Assembly (NCBI GenBank): GCA_915275065.1 | Contig: CAJZGD010000175.1 | Span: forward strand, 1 to 5,531 | Direction: 5' to 3' | Length of the DNA stretch: 5,531 bases | DNA from: an uncultured Corynebacterium sp. | Lineage (GTDB): Bacteria > Actinomycetota > Actinomycetes > Mycobacteriales > Mycobacteriaceae | Part shown: positions 1-4,900 of the stretch, piece by piece | Layout: every line of letters begins with the position of its first letter | How positions within the stretch are numbered: the stretch's first letter is position 1 | Position numbers and translations under genes: made by a program | Notes under the pieces: generated by a model | Seen by the model: only the letters and a program-made list of their open reading frames with translations | What the model was told of the DNA's origin: nothing | Database searches by the model: none

Positions 1-1041
1 CCGCCGCGCCTGCGCCCCCAACTCCCACCGGCGCAGCGGACAATACACCAAATTATCAATAGCTTGAGCCAGGGCGCTGGCATTAGAGCCCGGAACCAGC
101 ACCCCGGCATCCCCCACCGCTTGCGGAATCTGCCCAATATTTGAAGCCACAATCGGCAGACCCGCGGCCAAATACTCATAAACCTGCAATGGGGAAAAAT
201 AATGATGCGCCGACACCGTCTCCGGGTACGGCGCAACCCCAATCGCCGAACCCCGCAACTGTCCCGGAATCTCCGAAGGGCTCACCGCACCCCGAAAATC
301 CGCATCCACACGCAACTTCTGCGCTAAGTCCATCAACGGCACCCGCTGCGGGCCATCCCCCACAATCCGCAGCTGCCACTGCTCCTGGGCCACCGCGGCC
401 GCCCAAATCGCATACTCCACCCCGTGCCACGGCTTCAACGACCCCACAAACGTCACCACGGCCTGCCCCTCATCCTCTGGCTGCGGAAAAATCCGGGAAG
501 TATTCACCCCGTTCGGCACCGTATACGCCCGAGCCCCCGGCACCTGACGCAGCACCCATTCCCGCAGCGGATCCGACACGCACACCGTGGCCACCGCCGC
601 CGTCACCTGCTTGATCAAGGCGTTCTCCGCGGCCTTATAATCCACCACGTCCCGGTGTGCCCGCTGCAGATCCAACAGCGGCGAATTCACCTCCAACACC
701 CCAGGCTGATTCACCTCCGCAAGCACCGTGCTGAACAGCGAATACCGCTCGTAAACCAGGTCAAACCCCCGCCGGATGATCTCCATCCCAAAATCGTGGG
801 CGATCTCCCGCTGCGCCTGCTCCCGCTTCACCGCCGCCGCATGATTGATAGTGGTTTCAATCAGCTCGATGTCGGCGAGCTCGGCGAGCCGGTGGCGCAG
901 GTTGCCGCGCCGGGTAGTAAAAATGGTAACCTCATGCCCCTGAGCTGCAAATTCGCGCACAATTTCCTGGATGTGGACGCTGGCACCATGCGGACCAAAG
1001 ACCGACACCCCGGGGTCGACACTAACGTAGGCGATACGCAT
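1..1041 (-). CDS. GT4-family glycosyltransferase, C-terminus cut by window edge
   Basis: The 347 residues visible read MRIAYVSVDPGVSVFGPHGA at the start and have a GT-B fold signature of GT4 retaining glycosyltransferases, which transfer a sugar from a nucleotide-sugar to an acceptor, usually in the cytoplasm or at the inner membrane face. Seen: the N-terminal glycine-rich loop GPHGASVH (16-23), VPNGV (175-179) at the domain junction, FVGSLKPWHGV (198-208) opening the donor-binding half, GDGPQR (228-233), and SPLQVYEYLAAGLPIVAS (283-300). Glu289 is the conserved second Glu of the EX7E region; the position of the first holds Tyr281, as in SPLKxFEYMAAG-type members. The start is fixed because a TGA stop lies two codons upstream in frame (1045-1047); a G-rich run at 1052-1056 may serve as ribosome binding site. 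Members usually run to about 370-400 aa, so some tens of residues are missing. Donor and acceptor cannot be told. It follows the GH13 gene on the same strand but is separated by 424 bp and a terminator. Confidence 0.93.
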   Translation of the reverse strand, partial: MRIAYVSVDPGVSVFGPHGASVHIQEIVREFAAQGHEVTIFTTRRGNLRHRLAELADIELIETTINHAAAVKREQAQREIAHDFGMEIIRRGFDLVYERYSLFSTVLAEVNQPGVLEVNSPLLDLQRAHRDVVDYKAAENALIKQVTAAVATVCVSDPLREWVLRQVPGARAYTVPNGVNTSRIFPQPEDEGQAVVTFVGSLKPWHGVEYAIWAAAVAQEQWQLRIVGDGPQRVPLMDLAQKLRVDADFRGAVSPSEIPGQLRGSAIGVAPYPETVSAHHYFSPLQVYEYLAAGLPIVASNIGQIPQAVGDAGVLVPGSNASALAQAIDNLVYCPLRRWELGAQARR

Positions 1042-1075
1042 TGGTCATAAACCCCCGCCGTTCATAGGAAAAACC

Positions 1076-1081
1076 ATTTTA
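1076..1081 (-). promoter_or_regulatory. possible -10 box of the glycosyltransferase gene
   Basis: On the minus strand the hexamer TAAAAT (TAnnnT type) sits 34 bp upstream of the glycosyltransferase ATG, in a short AT-rich patch inside GC-rich DNA, giving a leader of roughly 28 nt. No convincing -35 hexamer is visible at 16-18 bp. This is inference from position and composition only. Confidence 0.3.
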
Positions 1082-1147
1082 TTAATGCGGCGTGCCGGCG
1101 GAACTAGGCTAGGGCCCGCGAGGGAGTCCGTAAAACCGGCAGCACTC

Positions 1148-1161
1148 ATAATGATCGTTAT
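1148..1161. promoter_or_regulatory. 14-bp near-palindrome, possible operator
   Basis: ATAATGATCGTTAT is symmetric except for one base pair (fifth position from each end). It lies about 67 bp upstream of the candidate -10 of the glycosyltransferase gene, where an activator or repressor site would be plausible. It does not match a regulator consensus that I can name with confidence. Confidence 0.3.
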
Positions 1162-1200
1162 TCCTCAAAAACTATTGTGTAACAGGTCGGTAAATATTTT

Positions 1201-1232
1201 TCACCGAGATTAATTTGAAGGTTAATCGGTGA
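1201..1232. repeat. bulged inverted repeat upstream of glycosyltransferase
   Basis: TCACCG-(AG)-ATTAA at 1201-1213 pairs with TTAATCGGTGA at 1222-1232 across an 8-nt loop: an 11-bp stem with a 2-nt bulge on one side. Neither strand continues into a T-run after the stem, so it is not an intrinsic terminator. It may be an operator or a structured leader element; the function is unknown. Confidence 0.45.
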
Positions 1233-1281
1233 GGTTATCCACTCTCCACGCTAGTAACTAGGGGAAATAAAGTACAGGATC

Positions 1282-1395
1282 ATGAAAGAATTAAAATATA
1301 CCGAAATGATCACTATGAATGTTTATTTGTTCGTTATCCTTGGTCACGGCGAATTAGCAAATCTGCAACACGCTTGGAGTATGAGGGTTTATTAA
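1282..1395 (+). CDS. possible small ORF, 37 aa, unrecognised
   Basis: An ATG-to-TAA ORF encodes MKELKYTEMITMNVYLFVIL followed by 17 further residues ending SMRVY. The middle (about residues 11-21) is moderately hydrophobic but too short and too broken for a clear membrane helix. The only Shine-Dalgarno-like sequence is AGGA at 1276-1279, just 3 nt from the ATG, which is too close to be convincing. It lies alone, opposite in direction to both neighbours, in AT-rich DNA where chance ORFs are less expected to be coding by composition. I do not recognise the product and rate it as probably not a gene. Confidence 0.12.
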   Translation: MKELKYTEMITMNVYLFVILGHGELANLQHAWSMRVY

Positions 1396-1425
1396 TGTAG
1401 CAAAAGGGCTTTTCATGTGAAAATA

Positions 1426-1445
1426 GCCACGGAATGGACCGTGGC
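1426..1445 (-). terminator. intrinsic terminator of the GH13 gene
   Basis: GCCACGG (1426-1432) and CCGTGGC (1439-1445) form a perfect 7-bp stem with a 6-nt loop, 20 bp beyond the GH13 stop codon. Read leftward the stem is followed by TATTTTC, a usable U-tract. A second small dyad, TTTTCA-TG-TGAAAA (1410-1423), overlaps the tract. This fits an ordinary rho-independent terminator ending the GH13 transcript and argues against read-through into the glycosyltransferase gene. Confidence 0.75.
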
Positions 1446-1465
1446 AGTGGTGTGGATAGGTCAGA

Positions 1466-3010
1466 CTATTTATCTGTATCAACAATCGCAGCGGCGGTGG
1501 GCGGCAGGTGCAGCCCGGCCTCGGTGAGTTCGGCCCCGCCGATCCCTGCGACCATGGTGCCATTGGCATCCGGGTAGTCGAGCGGCTGTGCGCTGGGGTT
1601 GATGATAATGGTGAGGTGGGAGCGTCGATAAGCAAGCAGGCGGGGGTGCGGCGTGGGCAGGAACTCCAGCGGTGCGCTGGCTTGCAATGCGGGCGTGGCG
1701 CGCCGAATCGCAATAAGCTGCCTGGTCAGCGCCAATAATTGCGGCTGCTTATCGACGCTCGGACCGCCGGAAACCGGCAAATACAGGGACTCCGGCGCGG
1801 CGGTGGAAAACCCATAGTTGGGCTGGGTGCTATCCCACTGCATGGGCGTGCGCGACCCTGTGCGTGCATACCCGCCCTCCTTCGTGGGAATCTTGACGTA
1901 CTCCATGCCGATTTCGTCACCATAATAAATGGTGGGCACGCCGGGCATGGTGAGTAGGAAGAAGAAAAACGCCATCCGTTCGGCCTCGGTGAGGCGCGGG
2001 GCCAGGCGTGGGGTGTCGTGATTCCCACTGATAATGTTAAACAATCCATGCCGATACAACGGTTCGTATTGCACAATGAAATCGGTGGCCGGGGTGTCGG
2101 AATGCTGGGCAAAAAAGCTTCGATCATGCGTGCGATCCAACGGATCCGGGGAATCCCTGGTGAGCAGGTGATACCCGTTGTCACTCCAATCCAAATAGAA
2201 ATCCATATCAAACCCCGCCTCGTGCGCCAGTTCGGGTTTGCCCCACTCCGACACCAGGATCGCATCCGGATACATTGCGCGCACCCGGCCGATCATATCT
2301 TGCCACACGGCAATGGTCGCCTGCTTGTCCTCCGTGTCGAACTTCACGAGCGAATCCGCCATATCCACCCGGAACCCGTCGCATCCCAGTTCGAGCCAAT
2401 GCTTCATGACCTCCACCATGGCCTGCCTGGTGGCCATGGGTCCCGGTGCGTCCGGCGATTGCTGCCATGGGCGATTCAGCTGGTGAAAGCCATAATTTAG
2501 GGCCGGCTGCGACTTGAAGAAGTTCAAAATATAGGTGCCATTCCGATCATATTCGCCCCCAATGAATGGCAAACCCGCCCCATTATCGAAGGCGTGTTCG
2601 GTCCAAATGTAGCGGTCGGAGAATTCGTTCGGTTCCGGCTGTGCGCTCTGCTGAAACCAGGCGTGCTCCTCACTGGTGTGGCCCGGCACCAGGTCGAGCA
2701 GCACTTTCAGACCGCGGCGGTGCGCCTGCTCCACGAGAGTCACGAGGTCTTCCGTGGTGCCGTACCGGGGCGCAATCCGGTAGTAGTTGCGCACGTCGTA
2801 GCCGGCATCCTTGAAGGGGGAATCAAAGATCGGATTGAGCCAGATCATGGTGATTCCCAGGTCAGCGAGGTAATCCAGCTTGCTGGTGATGCCGGCCAGG
2901 TCCCCGATGCCGTCCCCATTGGAATCGGCAAAGCTCTGGGGATAAATCTGGTACAGGACCTCGGACTCCAGGTCCAGGCCGGGGTTTGATGGTGGGGGAG
3001 TGTTGCTCAT
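1466..3010 (-). CDS. GH13 alpha-glucosidase / alpha-amylase-family hydrolase
   Basis: A 514-aa retaining glycoside hydrolase of family GH13, expected to hydrolyse alpha-glucosidic bonds of malto- or isomalto-oligosaccharides in the cytoplasm (no signal peptide). The (beta/alpha)8 barrel starts at EVLYQIYPQSFADSNGDGIG (17-36) with its DxNxDGxGD calcium-type loop. Region I is DLVPGHTS (106-113); region II GFRVDMAD (212-219) carries nucleophile Asp216; region III LVSEWGKP (252-259) carries acid/base Glu255; region IV SGNHDTPR (328-335) carries Asp332. QPALNYG (168-174) corresponds to the QPDLN signature of the oligo-1,6-glucosidase group. A beta-rich C-terminal domain follows from about 425. Length is in the lower normal range for this group. 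The ATG at 3010 is preferred: an in-frame GTG at 3070 would add 20 Pro/Gly-rich residues and lie inside a repeat element. No well-spaced Shine-Dalgarno exists; the message may be leaderless. A terminator follows the stop. Exact specificity (alpha-1,4, alpha-1,6 or trehalose-type) cannot be fixed by eye. Confidence 0.95.
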   Translation of the reverse strand: MSNTPPPSNPGLDLESEVLYQIYPQSFADSNGDGIGDLAGITSKLDYLADLGITMIWLNPIFDSPFKDAGYDVRNYYRIAPRYGTTEDLVTLVEQAHRRGLKVLLDLVPGHTSEEHAWFQQSAQPEPNEFSDRYIWTEHAFDNGAGLPFIGGEYDRNGTYILNFFKSQPALNYGFHQLNRPWQQSPDAPGPMATRQAMVEVMKHWLELGCDGFRVDMADSLVKFDTEDKQATIAVWQDMIGRVRAMYPDAILVSEWGKPELAHEAGFDMDFYLDWSDNGYHLLTRDSPDPLDRTHDRSFFAQHSDTPATDFIVQYEPLYRHGLFNIISGNHDTPRLAPRLTEAERMAFFFFLLTMPGVPTIYYGDEIGMEYVKIPTKEGGYARTGSRTPMQWDSTQPNYGFSTAAPESLYLPVSGGPSVDKQPQLLALTRQLIAIRRATPALQASAPLEFLPTPHPRLLAYRRSHLTIIINPSAQPLDYPDANGTMVAGIGGAELTEAGLHLPPTAAAIVDTDK

Positions 3011-3016
3011 GCCCCC

Positions 3017-3022
3017 AGGGTA
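3017..3022 (-). promoter_or_regulatory. possible -10 box giving a leaderless GH13 mRNA
   Basis: On the minus strand TACCCT (TAnnnT type) ends 6 nt before the GH13 ATG at 3010, so a start of transcription at about the A of ATG would be expected. This would also explain why the only G-run upstream (3012-3016) is too close to act as a ribosome binding site. Leaderless messages are known to be common in mycobacteria and corynebacteria. No clear -35 is visible. Inference only. Confidence 0.35.
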
Positions 3023-3063
3023 ATGCACCCGACCCTGCCCAGGGCCGCCCCAGGGTTGCCGGG

Positions 3064-3161
3064 GCTGCACTTCTTCTAAGCTGGGGACCTGGTGGAGTGG
3101 CCATGTGGCTCCAGCGCAAACAAGCCGCCCGTAGCCGGGTCCCCAGCTTATCGGTTCTGCT
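3064..3161. repeat. inverted-repeat element, copy A
   Basis: The arms TAAGCTGGGGACC (3077-3089) and GGTCCCCAGCTTA (3138-3150) are a perfect 13-bp inverted repeat separated by 48 bp. Outside the arms the left flank begins GCTGCACTTC and the right flank reads TCGGTTCTGCT, both of which recur in other copies. This copy abuts the probable promoter of the GH13 gene. It resembles a small interspersed element or MITE, or a paired binding site. No coding content is seen. Confidence 0.85.
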
Positions 3162-3202
3162 GTCTGTTCCCCGTTCCCGGGCCCTGTCTAGGCGTGCGTG
3201 GT

Positions 3203-3300
3203 GCCGCATGACTGCTAAGCCGGGGACCTTCCTGGGCGTGCCTGTTTTCCCTGGTGGTTTGTCGGGTGGTGATTGAGGTCCCTAGCTTATCGGTTTTGCT
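3203..3300. repeat. inverted-repeat element, copy B
   Basis: The arms TAAGCCGGGGACC (3216-3228) and GGTCCCTAGCTTA (3277-3289) pair at 11 of 13 positions, again with exactly 48 bp between them. The right flank TCGGTTTTGCT differs from copy A by one base. The interior contains TGTTTTCCCTGGTGG (3243-3257), shared with copy C at the same offset of 14 bp from the left arm. Confidence 0.82.
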
Positions 3301-3372
3301 GCAGCTAGCTTTACGACGCCTCCAAGGGCCGGAATCCCTGTTCAGGGGCACGCAGCGAGGTCCTCCTGCTGG

Positions 3373-3480
3373 GCTGCACTTCCGCTAAGCTTGGGACCTT
3401 GCGGGGGTGTGGTGTTTTCCCTGGTGGAATGCTGCCTCGGCGGGGGAGAAAGCCGGGTTCCCAGCTTATTGGATTTGCTA
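3373..3480. repeat. inverted-repeat element, copy C
   Basis: The arms TAAGCTTGGGACC (3386-3398) and GGTTCCCAGCTTA (3456-3468) pair at 11 of 13 positions across a longer, 57-bp interior. The left flank GGGCTGCACTTC (3371-3382) is identical to that of copy A, and the interior TGTTTTCCCTGGTGG (3413-3427) is identical to copy B. The right flank (TTGGATTTGCT) is the most diverged of the three. Confidence 0.82.
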
Positions 3481-3484
3481 CCGA

Positions 3485-3516
3485 GGGCCTACCAGGGGTC
3501 TACCGGGGGCTTGCCG
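3485..3516. repeat. degenerate 11-bp tandem repeat, about 3 copies
   Basis: GGGCCTACCA, GGGGTCTACCG and GGGGCTTGCCG follow each other directly (3485-3494, 3495-3505, 3506-3516) and fit a consensus like GGGGYYTACCG. The tract lies immediately beyond copy C of the inverted-repeat element. It is short and could be local slippage. Confidence 0.5.
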
Positions 3517-3561
3517 GGGATTTGGCTAGAGAGGTCCTGACGGAGACGGCATAATCATGGA

Positions 3562-3609
3562 AAATCGCACCTGCTACCAGCTGGAAATGGGTGGTAGCAG
3601 ATGCGATTT
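3562..3609 (-). terminator. strong intrinsic terminator of the DUF559-like gene
   Basis: AAATCGCACCTGCTACCA (3562-3579) pairs with TGGTAGCAGATGCGATTT (3592-3609) over 18 positions with a single C-A mismatch and a 12-nt loop. Read leftward, 47 bp after the stop codon at 3657, the stem ends in GATTTTCC, giving a U-tract. The leading AAAT makes it partly symmetric, but no gene runs rightward into it, so it is assigned to the minus strand. Confidence 0.8.
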
Positions 3610-3656
3610 GGGTATGTGGGCATGGTGACCCAGGGGAAGGCTGCCCGATCCTCCCG

Positions 3657-4775
3657 TTATTGTTGGTGGGACCAGTAGGGGATGGTGGTCGTCAGGTCGT
3701 AGGTGGTGTGTCTGGTTGGCGGGGCAGCCGGCCGGAGTTGGAGAACCCGGGCAATGGTGGGAATGAGGCATGTGGCTATCTCGGCCGGGGCGAAGCGGAG
3801 AATATGGTAGCCGTGGCGGGAAATGTGGATGTCACGATGGATTTGGTTCTGGAAAACATCGAGCCGATGCTGGGGAGCGCCAATGTATTTGCTGCGCCCA
3901 TCGATTTCGACAACCAGCCAATTGTCGAGGAGGAGATCCACACGTTTGAACGACCACCTACCAACGATGGCGCGGTGGGGGACTGGGATGACGGCCTGTG
4001 GGGTGACCAATGTTGTGGGAAATTGGGTGATGATGGCGTAGCGGGCCCGGGTTTCCTGCACGGATTCAACGCCGTAGCAGGCAAGGTTGAGAATGCGCTG
4101 GAGTTTGACCGTGTTCCATTGCCCACGGTGGGCGGTGAGGTAGTCCTGAAATTCCTGCTTGGTGTGGCCCCGGTTGAGGGCGGATTCGAGGTAGGCCAAT
4201 GCTTCCAATTCACCATGTCGGGCATAGATGTCGGTGAAGGTGCGGGGGACGGTGGTGACCCGGTGGCCTGCGATATTGGTGATGTCTTCCGGCGGGAGGT
4301 AGGCGTCACGGTAGTAAAAAATGAGAGGCCATTGGGTGCGGGAAGGGGGTCTATGGTGGTGGGGCAGGGTCAGCTCGACGTGGGTGTCGTGATCCTGGTT
4401 GAGTGTGGGAATGCCCTGGATGAGGGCCGCCGCCAGGCCGCTGATGACGGCGGTTCGGCAGGAAATGGCGGCCGCTTGAATGTGAATGACAAGCTGCTGT
4501 TCGGGGGTCGCATTGGTGTAGTCGAGGCGGGGGACACACCATTGCTTAGTAAGGAGGATCAAATCAGCGGCCGGCTCGGCCGAACTGGCTGAAGCTGCGG
4601 TGGGGGTGATGGGGGTGGTGGTGCGGGAGATGAGCGTGAGCATGGGTGGGGCTGGTGTTGTTGCAGTTGGGAGGGGGCTTGGGCCCAGCTTTAGTCGTCG
4701 TAAAGCGGGGGTGCAATGTGTTGTAAGTAACAGGGGTGGGAAGGGAATGTGATTCTTGTCCTGTTTTTTGGACAT
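3657..4775 (-). CDS. AbiEi/DUF559-like protein with PD-(D/E)XK-type nuclease domain
   Basis: A 372-aa protein of a type common as orphans in actinobacteria: an AbiEi-antitoxin-like N-terminal half joined to a DUF559/Vsr-like restriction-endonuclease fold. Seen: IHIQAAAISCRTAVISGLAA (97-116) and VTTVPRTFTDIYARHG (173-188), matching the usual helical segment and the RTxxD motif; then RVDLLLDNWLVVEIDGRSKY (278-297) and RDIHISRHGYHILRFAPAEI (314-333). Asp280, Glu290 and Asp292 are the likely metal-binding residues. Activity on DNA is inferred, not shown, and the biological role is unknown. The first 44 residues are Pro/Thr-rich and lack family features; an internal ATG at 4643 (MLTLISRTTTP) would give 328 aa, nearer the family norm. 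Neither start has a clear Shine-Dalgarno; the upstream one is kept because a TATTAT box lies just before it. The gene runs opposite to the binding-protein gene and has its own terminator. Confidence 0.8.
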   Translation of the reverse strand: MSKKQDKNHIPFPPLLLTTHCTPALRRLKLGPSPLPTATTPAPPMLTLISRTTTPITPTAASASSAEPAADLILLTKQWCVPRLDYTNATPEQQLVIHIQAAAISCRTAVISGLAAALIQGIPTLNQDHDTHVELTLPHHHRPPSRTQWPLIFYYRDAYLPPEDITNIAGHRVTTVPRTFTDIYARHGELEALAYLESALNRGHTKQEFQDYLTAHRGQWNTVKLQRILNLACYGVESVQETRARYAIITQFPTTLVTPQAVIPVPHRAIVGRWSFKRVDLLLDNWLVVEIDGRSKYIGAPQHRLDVFQNQIHRDIHISRHGYHILRFAPAEIATCLIPTIARVLQLRPAAPPTRHTTYDLTTTIPYWSHQQ

Positions 4776-4784
4776 TAGTCTTAA

Positions 4785-4790
4785 ATAATA
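4785..4790 (-). promoter_or_regulatory. possible -10 box of the DUF559-like gene
   Basis: TATTAT on the minus strand ends 9 nt before the ATG at 4775. ATCACA lies 18 bp further upstream as a weak -35. If this is the promoter, the leader would be only two or three nucleotides long, which supports translation from 4775 without a Shine-Dalgarno sequence. Confidence 0.35.
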
Positions 4791-4834
4791 CGGTCGATGG
4801 GGGTAAGATGTGATCTATTCTGACTGTCTCATCA

Positions 4835-4864
4835 TTGGTAATGAGCATCACTAAATGCTATGTG
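4835..4864 (+). promoter_or_regulatory. possible promoter of the binding-protein gene
   Basis: TTGGTA (4835-4840) could be a -35 with TATGTG (4859-4864) as a weak -10 at 18-bp spacing, giving a start near 4871 and a short leader. The -35 lies inside a small dyad, TCATT-GGT-AATGA (4832-4844). Other TAnnnT hexamers further upstream (TAAGAT 4804-4809, TATTCT 4816-4821) are alternatives, so the choice is uncertain. Confidence 0.25.
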
Positions 4865-4869
4865 AAAAT

Positions 4870-4885
4870 TTCAGTGCATACTGAA
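4870..4885 (+). promoter_or_regulatory. palindrome touching the ribosome binding site
   Basis: TTCAGT-GCAT-ACTGAA has perfect 6-bp arms around a 4-nt centre and ends on the first two bases of the AAGGA ribosome binding site. It overlaps TGAAA-A-TTTCA (4863-4873), whose right arm uses the same TTCA. As DNA it could be an operator for a sugar-responsive repressor; as RNA the two stems would exclude each other. I recognise no known operator consensus in it. Confidence 0.4.
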
Positions 4886-4888
4886 GGA
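4884..4888 (+). promoter_or_regulatory. ribosome binding site of the binding-protein gene
   Basis: AAGGA lies 12 nt before the ATG at 4901, a somewhat long spacing. An in-frame TGA at 4895-4897, between this site and the ATG, excludes any upstream start. Confidence 0.6.
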
Positions 4889-4900
4889 AAGTGATGATTT

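Larger units (their letters stand above)
1042..1425. other. AT-richer intergenic region upstream of the glycosyltransferase
   Basis: About 380 bp between the terminator of the GH13 gene and the glycosyltransferase start, clearly richer in A/T than the flanking genes. It holds a candidate -10 box, a 14-bp near-palindrome (1148-1161), a bulged hairpin (1201-1232), a small CTAG-TAA-CTAG inverted repeat (1251-1261) and one possible 37-codon ORF. No tRNA, rRNA or recognisable riboswitch core is seen. The density of dyads suggests a regulated promoter for the leftward gene, but no known operator consensus is recognised. Confidence 0.6.
3011..3656. other. 646-bp non-coding region with repeat array
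   Basis: This gap lies between the DUF559-like gene stop and the GH13 start, both on the minus strand. It holds three inverted-repeat elements (3064-3161, 3203-3300, 3373-3480), a short 11-bp tandem repeat (3485-3516), a small CCCTG-TT-CAGGG dyad (3336-3347) and a strong terminator (3562-3609). ORFs of up to 115 codons can be drawn through it, but they overlap on both strands, start within repeats and owe their only recurring peptide (TDKLGT) to the repeat arms, so I call none of them genes. Confidence 0.7.

Noticed and set aside
141..1050. Plus-strand ORFs 141-614 and 424-1050
   Set aside because: Both are antisense to the glycosyltransferase. The translations are Pro/His/Arg-rich without domain features.
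1045..1065. Six-codon leader ORF before the glycosyltransferase
   Set aside because: ATG to TGA gives only MNGGGL, has no ribosome binding site of note and shows no attenuator-like codon run.
3010..3070. Upstream GTG start for the GH13 enzyme
   Set aside because: The GTG at 3070 lies inside repeat copy A, and the added 20 residues (Pro/Gly/Gln-rich) have no counterpart expected in the family.
2862..3351. Overlapping ORFs in the repeat region (2862-3209 and 3148-3351 minus, 2986-3276 plus)
   Set aside because: They run on both strands through the repeats, and their shared peptide TDKLGT is simply the translated repeat arm. Two of them overlap the GH13 start in another frame.
3064..3480. CRISPR array
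   Set aside because: The units are inverted pairs with flanks, too few and unevenly spaced, with imperfect arms and partly conserved interiors; there are no unique spacers between identical direct repeats.
3064..3480. Tandem intrinsic terminators
   Set aside because: Arms are separated by 48-57 bp and are not followed by T-runs on either strand.
3591..4592. 333-codon plus-strand ORF, Gly/Val/Asp-rich
   Set aside because: It is antisense to the DUF559-like gene, whose frame gives recognisable family motifs. Composition is that of a high-GC reverse-strand shadow, and it begins inside the terminator stem.
4809..4876. GlxR/CRP-type sites (TGTGA at 4809-4813 and 4861-4865)
   Set aside because: Neither half-site has a TCACA partner 6 bp downstream, so only half of the consensus is present.
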